Source of the DNA: Phycisphaerales bacterium UBA2396 | GTDB taxonomy: Bacteria; Planctomycetota; Phycisphaerae; Phycisphaerales; UBA1924 | Length of the DNA stretch: 54,893 bases | Reading direction: 5' to 3' | NCBI GenBank assembly: GCA_002343325.1 | Contig: DDSG01000051.1 | Coordinates: 1-54,893, forward strand | In this document: piece after piece, positions 25,567 to 35,500 of the stretch | Layout: each line of letters starts with the position of its first letter | Position numbering within the stretch: position 1 is the stretch's first letter | Notes under the pieces: generated by a model | What the model was told of the DNA's origin: nothing | The model's database searches: none | Seen by the model: only the letters and a program-made list of their open reading frames with translations | Translations under genes and position numbers: made by a program

Positions 25567-26055
25567 ATGAAGATGCAGAAGAGGATGATGACGCCCGGCC
25601 GCCGGGGCTTTTCGCTGATCGAGGTGATGATTGTTCTGGCGATCATCATCATGATCGTGACGCTGGTGGCGTTCAACATGCGTGGTGCGCGCGACGATGC
25701 GAAGATCAGCTCGGCGCGGATCAACATGCGGACGCTGGAGAAGGCGCTCGAGCGGTTCTACGAGAAGATGGGGCGGTACCCGACGGACGACGAGGGGATC
25801 CGTGCGTTGTGGGACAAGTCGGTGATCACGGACGAGACGGAAGTGACGAAGTGGGAGCGTCTGATCAACAACGCTGAGGACGCGGCGAACGACCCGTGGG
25901 GCACGCCGTGGGGTTACCGGCAGAAGGATGAGTCGGCGGACGAGAACGTGTTCGAGTTGTGGTCGTTCGGGCCCGACAAGCAGGAGGGCACGGAGGACGA
26001 CATCCCGCTGAGGAAGAAGACCGACGAGATGGGCGACGGGACGCCGACGCCCTGA
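25567..26055 (+). CDS. gspG: Major pseudopilin GspG
   Basis: The 162-residue product has a type IV prepilin N-terminus: basic leader ending RRG, then FSLIEVMIVLAIIIMIVTLVAF with Glu at +5. The GspG-specific globular part follows, with KALERFYEKMGRYPTDDEGIRAL and a C-terminal NDPWGTPWGY / WSFGPDKQEGTEDDI region, the latter resembling the GspG calcium-binding loop. GspG subunits polymerise into the pseudopilus that works as a piston in type II secretion. A prepilin peptidase must cut before Phe, but none is in the window. GGAG stands about 8 bases before the ATG. Confidence 0.93.
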   Translation: MKMQKRMMTPGRRGFSLIEVMIVLAIIIMIVTLVAFNMRGARDDAKISSARINMRTLEKALERFYEKMGRYPTDDEGIRALWDKSVITDETEVTKWERLINNAEDAANDPWGTPWGYRQKDESADENVFELWSFGPDKQEGTEDDIPLRKKTDEMGDGTPTP

Positions 26056-26134
26056 CGGCAGGCACGAAACGACTGACGCGCAGGAGCGGGATCGGGCCGG
26101 GGGCTCGACCGCTCGGGTGTGACCGAAGGGAAGG

Positions 26135-27010
26135 ATGAAGGAGCCGGGAACAGCCCTGCGGCGCGATGGTGCCGCGCAGAGATCGGCCAAGGCCCGTCGG
26201 GGATTCACCCTGATCGAGGTCGTGCTGGTGGTCGCGATTCTGGCGATGCTGGGGGCGCTGATCGCGCCGTCGCTGTCGTCGTGGCGGGGCGAGGCGGAGT
26301 TGAGCGGCGCGGCGGATGAAGTCGAGGCGGCGGTGGCGCGGGCGAGGTCCCTGAGCCAGCGCGACGGGATGCCCAGACGGGTCGCGCTGGTGGAGGCGAC
26401 GGATGGGTACTACGAGTTGACGGCGTGGGCGGTCAGGCCCGAATCGCTGGAGCTTGGCGGGGAGTCTCGCGTCGAAGGTGGCATGGTCGAAGGTTCGAAT
26501 GCGGGCGAGAGCTTTGGTGCGAGCGAGGGTCCTGAGGGTGCGGGAGAGGGCGGAGAGGCTGAGCCGAGCGCACCGGGAAGGGTGTTGGCGGAGCTGCCCC
26601 GCGGCGTGGTGGCGAGCGTGCGGCTGCCGACGCTGGGCGGTTCGGTCTACGGAGACGAGGAGCCGACTTGGAACGCCGGCGGCGCGATCGAAGGGACGGA
26701 AGCGGCGGCGAGCCCGGTGAGCGGCGGATCCACGCGGGCGGCGAAGCCGGCGCGGGTGATTGTGCTCGGGCTGATGCTGCCCGACGGGACGTTCTCGCGG
26801 GCGGGCGAGTCGGTGTACCTGGTGCAGGGAGATCGGTCGGGCGGGGCACGCCGGGCGATTCGCATCGAGGTGTCGTCGTGGACGGGAGAGGCACGTCGGT
26901 CTGAAGTGCGGCTGGAGGAAGCATCGACGGGGGATCAGAGCGAGCTTGGTGGGGTTGAATCGGCGGCGGAGAGCGATGACGTCGGGTCGTCCGGGGAGGC
27001 GGCGCGATGA
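26135..27010 (+). CDS. gspH: Minor pseudopilin GspH-like, with long inserts
   Basis: The 291-residue product has a 22-residue basic leader, the cleavage motif RRG-FTLIEVVLVVAILAMLGALIAP, then EAELSGAADEVEAAVARARSLSQRDGMPRRVAL, the GspH/FimT-type globular start. GspH is a minor pseudopilin at the tip of the pseudopilus. Usual GspH proteins have about 170 residues. The excess here comes from Gly/Glu/Ser-rich stretches (about 26440-26590 and 26650-26750) and an acidic C-terminal tail. A GAAGGGAAGG stands before the ATG. Its last codons overlap gspI by 4 bases (ATGA). Confidence 0.82.
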   Translation: MKEPGTALRRDGAAQRSAKARRGFTLIEVVLVVAILAMLGALIAPSLSSWRGEAELSGAADEVEAAVARARSLSQRDGMPRRVALVEATDGYYELTAWAVRPESLELGGESRVEGGMVEGSNAGESFGASEGPEGAGEGGEAEPSAPGRVLAELPRGVVASVRLPTLGGSVYGDEEPTWNAGGAIEGTEAAASPVSGGSTRAAKPARVIVLGLMLPDGTFSRAGESVYLVQGDRSGGARRAIRIEVSSWTGEARRSEVRLEEASTGDQSELGGVESAAESDDVGSSGEAAR

Positions 27011-27525
27011 AGAGCCGAGGGACGATTCTGCTGGAGGTATTGATCGCGATTGCGATCTTCGTGGGCGCTGGGCTTGCGATTCTTGGGGCGGCGATGCGCG
27101 GGGAGCGTGCGGTTCGGCGCGTGCGGGAGCAGGAACAGGCGGCGGATCTGGTGCGGTCGGCGTTGTCGGCGATCGAGGCGGGGTTGGCGACGCCTCAGAA
27201 CGTGGCGACGCTGGTGCGTTCGGCGCCCGGGGCGGGGCCGAGGCTGGTTCTGGACGCGGAAGGGATGATCGACGCGGGCGGTGGCGAGGGGGCGTGGACG
27301 CTCGATGTGCAGGCGGAGCCTTCGGCGGTGTCGGGGCTGAGCCTGGTCACGGTTCGGGCGAGCAAGGGCGAGGTGGAGAATCCGACGACGAGCTTCTCGA
27401 TGAAGCAGTTGGTGCGTCTGACGACGGAGACGCAGGAGGGGCCGGGCGAGGCGGACGCGTTGGGCGAGGCGGCGCGGCGCGGGCCGACAGGTGGCGGCGG
27501 GCGTCGAGAGGGGGGCTCGCGATGA
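27007..27525 (+). CDS. gspI: Minor pseudopilin GspI-like
   Basis: The 172-residue product has a very short leader (MKSRG) before TILLEVLIAIAIFVGAGLAILG; Glu is at the expected +5 position. The globular part begins VRREQEQ-like (RAVRRVREQEQAADLVRSAL) and continues as a small beta-rich domain ending in a polar, Gly/Arg-rich tail. Position between gspH and gspJ and the 4-base overlaps on both sides support GspI rather than a separate pilin. GspI is the minor pseudopilin that nucleates the GspI-J-K tip complex. Confidence 0.8.
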   Translation: MKSRGTILLEVLIAIAIFVGAGLAILGAAMRGERAVRRVREQEQAADLVRSALSAIEAGLATPQNVATLVRSAPGAGPRLVLDAEGMIDAGGGEGAWTLDVQAEPSAVSGLSLVTVRASKGEVENPTTSFSMKQLVRLTTETQEGPGEADALGEAARRGPTGGGGRREGGSR

Positions 27526-28223
27526 GAAGGCGCGGGTTCACATTGCTGGAGGTGCTGGTGGCGCTGGGGCTGATGGCGATGCTCGCCGGGAGCCTGTGGG
27601 CGTTCATGGACAACCTGGGGCAGACGAGGCGCGTGTCGATGGCGGAGGCCCGCGAGCAGCGTTCGCTGACGCTCTTGATGGATCGGCTTGAGGATGATCT
27701 GACGGGTGCAATCGCGGGCGATGCGTCGATGGGCGCGGGGATCGCGGGCTCGTCGTCAGCGCTCGCGGTGATCTCGCGAGGGGTTGGGATCCCGCTGTCG
27801 GCGGAGGGTGGTGTTGAGGCGACGCGGGCGATGCTGACGGATCTGCGGACGACGCGATATCGGTTTGATCGCGGGTCCGGGACGATCCGGGCGTCGCGCG
27901 TGCACGGTGCGGGCGGGGGCGGCGGCGGAGAGGAGCCGGCGGCGGAGGGTGTGGGACTTCTTCGGCTGCGGTACTTCGATGGACGCGAGTGGCTGACGGA
28001 GTTTGACAGTCTCAAGGCGGGGACGCTGCCGGTGGCGATCGAGGTATCGATCTGGCAGACGCGCGGCGGGCCCGTGTGGGGTGAGGACCAGATGTCGATG
28101 GAGGGCGAGGCGGGGGCAGGCGAGTCGATGGACGAGACCGAGCCGACCAGGCCCGCGGATCGGGTGCGGCTGCTGGTGGTGCCGGACGGGCCTTCGGCGG
28201 GCTGGAAGGGGGGCGTTCCATGA
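27522..28223 (+). CDS. gspJ: Minor pseudopilin GspJ-like
   Basis: The 233-residue product has the leader MRRRG, then FTLLEVLVALGLMAMLAGSLWAFM, followed by EAREQRSLTLLMDRLEDDLTGAI, the GspJ helix that leads into a large globular domain. A Gly-rich loop (HGAGGGGGGEE) interrupts it near residue 130. VGLLRLRYFDGREWLTEFDSL, followed by LPVAIEVSIW, is typical of GspJ, where computed differences between columns form the core sheet. The gene overlaps gspI and gspK by 4 bases (ATGA) at each end, so translation is coupled through this block. Confidence 0.85.
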   Translation: MRRRGFTLLEVLVALGLMAMLAGSLWAFMDNLGQTRRVSMAEAREQRSLTLLMDRLEDDLTGAIAGDASMGAGIAGSSSALAVISRGVGIPLSAEGGVEATRAMLTDLRTTRYRFDRGSGTIRASRVHGAGGGGGGEEPAAEGVGLLRLRYFDGREWLTEFDSLKAGTLPVAIEVSIWQTRGGPVWGEDQMSMEGEAGAGESMDETEPTRPADRVRLLVVPDGPSAGWKGGVP

Positions 28224-29761
28224 GGGCACGCGGGTCGGCGTTGTTGTCGGTGCTGGTGATCATCACGGTGGGAGCGATCATCGGGCTTGGTGTTCTGTCG
28301 CTGGGTTCGGCGGCGGAGTCGGCATCGTCGCGGTCGCTGGATCGGCTGACGGCACGGGCCGCGGCGTGGTCGGGCGTGCAGGCGGCGATGGCGGAGCTGG
28401 CTTCTCAGCGCGATGCGCTGTTGGCGGGAGAGTCGCCGGTGCTTTCGGCGCGGCATGAGATCGAGAAAGGCCGGGGTCGCTCGCTGGTGGCGCGGCTGGT
28501 GCCTTTGCGTGCGGGGGATGCCCGCGAGGGCGAGGAGCCGATGCTCGCGGAATCGGAGAACGCGAAGCTTGATCTGTCGCGAGCGACGGCGGAGATGCTG
28601 TCTGCGGCGTGCGGGTTGGATGCGGAGGTGGCGGGAGCAATCGCCGGGCGAGGCGGGCGTCCGTGGTCGAGCGTGGAGGAACTGGCGACGGTGCCGGGGC
28701 TCTCGCTGAAGCGTCTTTATGTCGGCGAAGAGGGCGGGCGTGGGGCGGCGAGGGAAGCGGCGCCCGCGGGAGAGACGGCGGAGGACGGGGCGGGGGGCAC
28801 GGCGGACGAAGAGCGGCTGCCGCTGACTTCACTTCTGACGGCGTTTTCGTTCGATCCGAACGTTCAGCAGGGTGTTGCGGGTTCGGAGGAGCACGCGGGG
28901 AAGGTGCGTGTGAACATCAACGTGCCGTGGAGCGACGCTCTGGGCGAGGCGGTGGACGAGCGGTTTGGTGCGGGGTCGGCGGCGGCGCTGAAGGGGATCA
29001 TGGACAACAAGACGGCGCTGGACTCGCAGGAGTCGCTGGTGGGCGCGTTGCGTGTGTTCGGGGTGCCGAAGGATCGATGGCCGGCGATTCTCGATGCGCT
29101 CACGACTGGGGACGATCTGTTTGTGCCAGGGCGTGTGGATCTGAATCTGGCGTCGGCGCGGACGCTGTCGGCGTTGCCCGGGTTCACGCGCGAGTCGGCG
29201 GAGGGCGTGGTGCGTGAGCGGGCGAAGCTGTCGGCGACGCAGCGGGCGAGCATCACCTGGCCGCTGACGGCGGGGCTTCTGACGGACGAGCAGTTTCAGC
29301 AGGCGGCGGGGTGGTTGACGACGAGGTCGATGCAGTGGCGGGTGCGTGTGGAGGCGGGGTTTGAGAACGAGGAGAGCCCGGAGGCGGCGCTCGAGAGCAG
29401 GGTGGTGTTCGACGTGGTGCTGGATGTGGCGGACCGCACGCCGAGGGTGGCGTACATGAGAGAGGTAACGCACCTTGGGGTGGCGCTCGCGATGCAGGAG
29501 CGAGCGGAGGCGGAGGCGGTGCGTCGGGAGGCGGAGTCGCCGGTGGAACCTTTGGTGATTGATGCGCCACCTCCGGCGCCGCCGAGCGAGATGGGTGAGT
29601 TGGATCTCGGGTCGGGTTTGGATCTGAGGCCGATGGACTTGGATACGCCTCCGAGCGGGGAGGAGCCCGCTTCGGGTGCCGGGGAGACAACGGGAGCCGG
29701 GGGAGGAACGATGATGGACCGTCGGACCGGCCGTTGGAAGGCCGGGGGAGGCACGCGATGA
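28220..29761 (+). CDS. gspK: Minor pseudopilin GspK-like
   Basis: The 513-residue product, the largest pseudopilin, starts MRARGSALLSVLVIITVGAIIGLGVL. As in GspK of other systems, position +5 lacks the Glu found in other pilins. The large domain includes a helix-hairpin-helix-like segment near residue 310 (VDLNLASARTLSALPGFTRESAEGVV), typical of the T2SSK family, and an earlier related segment (LDLSRATAEMLSAACGLDAEVAGAI). A long C-terminal tail rich in Pro, Glu and Gly (from about residue 430) is extra. GspK caps the pseudopilus and contacts the secretin. It overlaps the next gene by 4 bases. Confidence 0.85.
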   Translation: MRARGSALLSVLVIITVGAIIGLGVLSLGSAAESASSRSLDRLTARAAAWSGVQAAMAELASQRDALLAGESPVLSARHEIEKGRGRSLVARLVPLRAGDAREGEEPMLAESENAKLDLSRATAEMLSAACGLDAEVAGAIAGRGGRPWSSVEELATVPGLSLKRLYVGEEGGRGAAREAAPAGETAEDGAGGTADEERLPLTSLLTAFSFDPNVQQGVAGSEEHAGKVRVNINVPWSDALGEAVDERFGAGSAAALKGIMDNKTALDSQESLVGALRVFGVPKDRWPAILDALTTGDDLFVPGRVDLNLASARTLSALPGFTRESAEGVVRERAKLSATQRASITWPLTAGLLTDEQFQQAAGWLTTRSMQWRVRVEAGFENEESPEAALESRVVFDVVLDVADRTPRVAYMREVTHLGVALAMQERAEAEAVRREAESPVEPLVIDAPPPAPPSEMGELDLGSGLDLRPMDLDTPPSGEEPASGAGETTGAGGGTMMDRRTGRWKAGGGTR

Positions 29762-31449
29762 TCACGTTGGGCAAGTCGGTGTGCGTGGTGGAACTGGACG
29801 GGTCGCGTTTGTGCGCGGTCTCGGCGGTGCTGTCGAAGGAGGCGGTGGAGGTTCGGCGGTGGTTGTCGGCGGTTCGGCCGGAGACGGTGTCGTTGGACCA
29901 GCCCGAGGCGTTGGGCGAGTGGGTGGCGGGCGAGCTGGCGCGAGCGGGGATCAGCCGTGGGCCGACGGTGCTGGCGGTGTCGCGCGGGGACGTGGTGCTC
30001 AAGCGGCTGAGCTTTCCGGGGTCTGGGGTGTCGGAGTCGGAGCTGGGCGGGATGGTTCGGCTACAGATGGGGCGACAGCTCACGATGCCGATCGAGGCGG
30101 TGACGATCGACTACGCGCCGCTGGCGGATGGGCCGGATGGGTCGAGGCATGTGCTGGCGGGGGCGATGCCGACGGATCGCGTGGCGTTCGGTCGGCAGTT
30201 GGTCACGTCGGCGGGTCTTCGTCTGGGCCGGATCGGGCTGCGGTGTTCGGGCGTGGCGGCGTTGCTGGGGCCGATGAGCCAGACGCGCGCGGGGACGGTG
30301 GTTGGCGTGGCGGTGGGCTGGGGCTCGACGGAACTGGTGGTGGTCGAGGATGGTCAGATGGTGTTCGCGCGAGCGGTGGACGCGCCGAGGCCGACAAGCA
30401 GGGCGGAGGTTGAGTCGTTCGCCGAGCGAGTGGCGGTGGAGATCAAGCGCACTTGGATGAGCTACCGGGCGGGCAAGCCCGGGCCGAGCCCGGACGCGGC
30501 GGTGGTGCTCGGGTCTGGTGACCTGGTGCGTCGCGTGGGCGAGCGGTGCGGAGAGTTGCTCGGGACGGGATGGCAGGTGCTGGGGCTTCCGGGGACGATC
30601 CGGGTGCCGGCGGAGATGCCCGACAGCGAGCGATCGGCGGCGGCGCCGTTGCTTGGTCTTTTGCTGGAGACGGTGCTCGGGCGCGAGACGCTCGACTTCG
30701 CGTCGCCCCGGCGTGCGCCGGACCGGGCGGCGCAGATGCGGGTGCGCGTGCTGGGTGGGGCGGCGGCCTGCATGGCGGTGGCGATGGGCGGGTTCATGAT
30801 GTCGAAGGTCCGGATCGACGCGGTGGAGTCGCGGATCCGGGATCTTGAGAACCAGCGGAAGGAATTGGCTACCGAGTATGAGGCGTTCCTGGTCGAGCAC
30901 GCGAAGCTGGGGCACATCCAGCAGTGGCAGAACGCGGGGGCGGATTGGCTGGGTCACATCAACGTGATCACCGGGCAGGTGCCTCAGGGCGGGGTGGCGC
31001 TGGCGGAGGATCTGTCGGGGCGATTGAGCGCGCCGGTGGCGTTTGTGCCTCGGGGTGCCAAGCCCGGCAGCACCTCCGGGCGGTACCCGGACGGAGAATG
31101 GACGACGTCGCCGACCGCGGTGTTTGATTTCCGCGGGCGTTCGATGGGACGTGGGATCGCGACGCAGATGCGTGGGCGCTTCCTGTCGGGCGAGGTGTAC
31201 ACCGTGGAGACGGTCGGGCCCGACGTGACCGAGAGGTTCTCCCTGCAATTGAAGACGACACGGACGAAGCTCGAGGCGGCGCCCGCGGGCGGAGCTTCGT
31301 CGGGCACGAAGTCTGGAGGCAAGCCCGAGGGGAAGAAGCCGGCCGAGACGAAGCCCGAGGGAACCAAGCCCGAGGGGGTCAAGCCAGAATCGCCACCGGC
31401 CCCGCCGACGGACGGATCATCGTCGTCGGGGAAGGAGGGAAACCCATGA
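29758..31449 (+). CDS. GspL-like protein: PilM-type domain fused to PilN-type segment
   Basis: The 563-residue product starts at the ATGA overlap with gspK. Residues 1-320 form a PilM/actin-like domain (MITLGKSVCVVELDG, PTVLAVSRGDVVLKRLSFPG, GSTELVVVEDGQMVFARAVD). One membrane segment (about 335-355, AAACMAVAMGGFMMS) and a coiled coil (VESRIRDLENQRKELATEYE) follow, then a small periplasmic domain, together resembling PilN. The end is a repetitive KPEG/KPAE tail. In type II systems GspL combines these parts; in pilus systems PilM and PilN are separate. The protein would link the cytoplasmic ATPase to the periplasmic platform. Confidence 0.8.
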   Translation: MITLGKSVCVVELDGSRLCAVSAVLSKEAVEVRRWLSAVRPETVSLDQPEALGEWVAGELARAGISRGPTVLAVSRGDVVLKRLSFPGSGVSESELGGMVRLQMGRQLTMPIEAVTIDYAPLADGPDGSRHVLAGAMPTDRVAFGRQLVTSAGLRLGRIGLRCSGVAALLGPMSQTRAGTVVGVAVGWGSTELVVVEDGQMVFARAVDAPRPTSRAEVESFAERVAVEIKRTWMSYRAGKPGPSPDAAVVLGSGDLVRRVGERCGELLGTGWQVLGLPGTIRVPAEMPDSERSAAAPLLGLLLETVLGRETLDFASPRRAPDRAAQMRVRVLGGAAACMAVAMGGFMMSKVRIDAVESRIRDLENQRKELATEYEAFLVEHAKLGHIQQWQNAGADWLGHINVITGQVPQGGVALAEDLSGRLSAPVAFVPRGAKPGSTSGRYPDGEWTTSPTAVFDFRGRSMGRGIATQMRGRFLSGEVYTVETVGPDVTERFSLQLKTTRTKLEAAPAGGASSGTKSGGKPEGKKPAETKPEGTKPEGVKPESPPAPPTDGSSSSGKEGNP

Positions 31450-32483
31450 ATCTGCGAGCGATCACAGGAAAGGTTTCTCCCGGGACGATCCGAGCGGCGG
31501 GCGTGCTCGGCGCGGTGCTCATCGGGTACGCGGGGTACACGGTGATGTACGCGAGGCCGATGGCGGACGCGCAGGAACGGCTGGCGAGCGTGACGGACGC
31601 GGTGGACTCGCTGGAGGATCGCCTGCGGGATCGTCGCGTTGTCCAGCGGGATCTGCGGGAGTTCGCGCAGTCGACGCTCGGGCAGAAGCGTGACGAGGTG
31701 GACCACAGGTTCTCGGCGGGCTTGCGGACGCTGGCGGAGCGGAGCGGGCTGACTCGCGTGGTGGTGACACGCCGGGAACCCGTGAAGATGGCGAATCCGA
31801 TCACGCGGATGAGCCCGCTTCAGCCGTCGTCGATCAAGCGGCCGCTGCGCAACGCGCCGGACTTTTACGTGCTGGGCGGGACGCTGACGGGGACGGGGTC
31901 GCTCGAGAACGTGCTCCGCGCGATGGCGGAGATCGATGCGCAGCCGTGGTGCCGGGTGGACGGGTTCTCGCTGCGTCCGACCTCGAAGAAGGGCGATTCG
32001 TTCACGCTTGAGCTGGACATCGTGTCGCCTTGGGCGCCGGACATGCTCAAGGCGGAGCTGCCCGAGCCGACGCTGGTGAAGGCGTCGCCCGAGGCGGACT
32101 TCTCGCTGCGGGCGATCGTGGCGCGGAACGCGTTCCGTGAGGAGGGCAAGGCTGTGGCGGCGGCGAACCCGCCCGAGGTGGTGACGCCGCCCGCGGCGAT
32201 TCCGAATCCCGCGCCGCAGGAGCCGCCGCCCGTGCTGCCCCCCCCACCGCCGCCGTACGCCGAGTGGAAGCTGACGGGCGTGGTGCTGGGCCGAGCGACG
32301 GGGCTGCAGGCGATGTTCAGCAACACGCGGACGAATCAGAACGTGACGATTCTGAAGGGAGCGAAGGTGGAGGACGCGACGCTGGTGGACGGCTCCGGCG
32401 AGACCGCGGTGTTCGAGATCGGTGGGAAGCTGTTCCGAGTTCGCATTCACCAAACGTTGGCCGACCGGACGCCCCAGGGCTGA
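31446..32483 (+). CDS. PilO/GspM-like protein with C-terminal GspC/PilP-like domain
   Basis: The 345-residue product starts at an ATGA overlap. A membrane segment (about 15-36) is followed by a coiled coil (QERLASVTDAVDSLEDRLRD) and a ferredoxin-like PilO/GspM domain (about 80-210). After a Pro-rich linker (about 240-272, EPPPVLPPPPPPYAEW) comes a small domain, WKLTGVVLGRATGLQAMFSN and then GGKLFRVRIHQ, resembling the homology region of GspC or PilP. That region contacts the N0 domain of the secretin in known systems. So one chain would bridge the inner-membrane platform and the secretin encoded next door. Confidence 0.75.
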   Translation: MNLRAITGKVSPGTIRAAGVLGAVLIGYAGYTVMYARPMADAQERLASVTDAVDSLEDRLRDRRVVQRDLREFAQSTLGQKRDEVDHRFSAGLRTLAERSGLTRVVVTRREPVKMANPITRMSPLQPSSIKRPLRNAPDFYVLGGTLTGTGSLENVLRAMAEIDAQPWCRVDGFSLRPTSKKGDSFTLELDIVSPWAPDMLKAELPEPTLVKASPEADFSLRAIVARNAFREEGKAVAAANPPEVVTPPAAIPNPAPQEPPPVLPPPPPPYAEWKLTGVVLGRATGLQAMFSNTRTNQNVTILKGAKVEDATLVDGSGETAVFEIGGKLFRVRIHQTLADRTPQG

Positions 32484-32547
32484 CCGGTAAACTGTTGAAG
32501 AATCCCCGCCTTGGCGCGACGGACGGACCTGATCGATGGAGATACGC

Positions 32548-35500
32548 ATGAATTCTCGCCCGCACACGACGATCTGGCTCTGCGCTGCGCTTGTTGCCGC
32601 GGCCGGCCTTCCGAGGACGATCTGGGCGTACCAGCCAACCGACAGTTCATCCACACCCGCGCCGGCACCGGCCGGAGGTGCGGGATCCCCTGAAGCAGCG
32701 ACGCAGCCGCCGGCCCCGCCCGCGACCCCGCCCGCGAACGGGCTGATCACGCTGAACTTCAAGGACACGCCGCTCGACCAGGTGATCGACTTCTTTGCGC
32801 GCGAGGCCGGCCTGCCGGTGATCTTCGAGACGGCGATCCCGCAAGGTGCGCTGACGTTCCTCTCGCCGCAGGGGTACAGCCTTGAGGACGCGCTGTCGAT
32901 CCTGAACCTGAACCTGGCCACGCGCGGAGTGCAATTGCGCCGGCAGGACAAGTTCCTGTACCTGAACTCGCTGACCGACGCGGCAAAGAAGCCGGGGCAG
33001 GTCGTGACGGAGCTCCCGCCCGGAGTGCGCCCCGACGAGATTCTCACGATGGCGATCCCGCTGAACCACGCGGTGGCGGCAACGGTCGTGGAGCAGATCA
33101 AGCCTCTGCTGGGGCAGTTCGGCGTGGTGGTGCCGATCCCGCAGCAGAACATGGTGTTGGTGACGGACTCCGCGGCGCAGGTCCGGCGGATCCGCGAGAT
33201 CGTGGCCTCGGTGGACCAGCAGAAGGTCGCGGACGCGCAGTACCGGATCTTCCCGCTCAAGCACGCCCAGGCGGACGTGATCGCGCAGACGCTGCGCGGG
33301 CTCTTGTCGCAGCGCGTGGTCACGACGCTCGTGCAGGCGGACGGGAAGCGCGTGACGGTGCAGGACGACCAGATGGGTCAGCTGAACCTCCAGCCCGACC
33401 CTCGGACCAATTCCATCGTCGCGGTGGGAACCTCGGCGAGGATCAAGGTTGTCGAGGAGATGATCACGCTGCTTGACGTTCCCGCGACGGCGGACGGCGG
33501 GCCGGGCAGCCAGATGGTCACGATCGCGCTGTCGCAGGCGACGGCGGCGGACGCTGCGGCGCGTCTGGGGGAGCTGTTCAAGACCCAGCCCGAGCCGAAG
33601 CGCCCGACGATCATCCCGCTGCCCCAGGTCAACAAGATCATGCTGATGGGCCCGGCGGACCAGATTCAGCGGGCGATGACCCTTCTGACAGCGATCGATC
33701 CGGGCGTGGCGAACGAGGGGGGAGCGGTGCGCGCGGAGACCCGCGCGGCGGTGGTCCGCCTTCGCTACGGGAAGGCCGCGGAGGTGTCTCAGACGGTGGC
33801 CCGCCTGCTGACCCCGAGGCAGACGAACATGGTCAAGCTCGCCCCGACGCCGGATGGTCGCGGGCTGGTGATCCACGGCCCGGCGGAGGACACCGAGATC
33901 ATCGAGAAGATCGTGACGACGCTCGATGTGTCGTCCAACGGCGAGCGTGAGGTCGCGGTCGTTCGGATCGACAAGGGGGCGGTGGCGGAGGTGGTGCGGG
34001 CGGCGAACAGCCTGTACGAGGCGACGGGCAACCAGGACAAGGAGCCGGTGAGCGTCAACGCGGACGAGGCGAGCCGCAGCGTGGTGCTGATCGGGAGCAA
34101 GGCGGGCCTGGCGGCGTACCAGAAGATGCTGGAGACGGCGCAGGGGAACATCCGCGTGGCGCGGACGGGGCGGATGTTCGATCTGACGCGGGCGACGCCG
34201 AGCGTTCTGGCGGGGCGGCTTGCGAAGCTGTCGCGGCCGATGCTTCAGACGGACGAGACGGCGCCGTTCGTGGAGCCGGTGTTCGAGCCGATCGATGATC
34301 TGCGGAAGCTGATGGTCCGAGCGCAGCCGGAACAGCTCGCCGTGATCGAGCAGTTGGTGCAGCGTTTCGATGTGGACGAGCCGGGCACGCGGGAGATCCG
34401 CGTGGTGAAGCTGCCCCCAGAGTCCGCGGCGGGGATCATCGAGCGGGCGAAGAAGCTCTACGCGGAGCGTTCGGCGGGGCTTCCGGCGGAACAGGCGGGC
34501 GAGGTCTCGAGCGAGTATGACGCGGCGAGCGGGAACGCGATTTTCTCGGGTCGGGCGACGGCGATGCGGCTGTTCAGCGAGTCGCTGACTCAGGCGCAGC
34601 AGTTGACGCCGCCCGCACGCACGACGAGGCTGATCGATATCCGGCAGGCCAAGGCGTCGGATGTGCTGCCGAAGCTCAACGAGCTGCTGAAGGCGGCGCC
34701 CGTGCCGGCGGAGCGCGAGCTGCCCGCGGTGACGATCAGCGCGCTGGATCAGACGAACAGCCTGGTGGTGACGGCCGAGGAAGTTCAGCACGCACTGGTG
34801 GCGGACTTTGTGAAGCGGCTGGACCGGATCGACCAGAAGGAACTGCCCCCGATCCAACTGCTTCAGTTGCGGACGGCGGAGGCGGACAAGATCGCGGCGA
34901 TGCTGAACCAGCGTTACGGCGATCGAAGCCCGGAAGAGCGGGCGAACAAGCCGGTGGACGTCAAGAGCGACGCCGCGACGAACACGCTGATCGTGACGGC
35001 GCACCCGGAGCCCTTCGAGCAGATCAAGTCGCTCGTGGAAGACCTGAACAAGGACAAGGGCGCGGGCCAGGACAAGGTCACGAGGCTCTTCCCGCTGAAG
35101 GTCGCAAAGGCGGTCGATATCGCGGCGGCGCTGGACAAGCTGTACCCGCAGCCCCCGGTGCCGGTGGATCGGTTGGGTCGGCCTCAGCCGTGGCTTCAGC
35201 AGCCCAAGCCGGTGCTGGTGTCGTCGGACGCGGCGACGAACTCGCTGGTGGTCTACGCGCCGGCGGACCAGATGGACTCGATCCGCGATCTGGCGGAGAA
35301 GTTGGACAAAGTCGAGTTGCCGCCGCAGGCCGAGCTGCGCACGTACCGGGTCGCCGGGGCGAGCCTGGAGACGGTGCGGACGACGCTGCAGAACATGATC
35401 GCGCGGGGCGTGCTGACGGGCGCGACGCAGCCCGGGAAGCCGCCGGTGCAGATCGTGGTGGACGCGGAGCCGCGGAGCAGCACGCTGATCGTGGCGGGCG

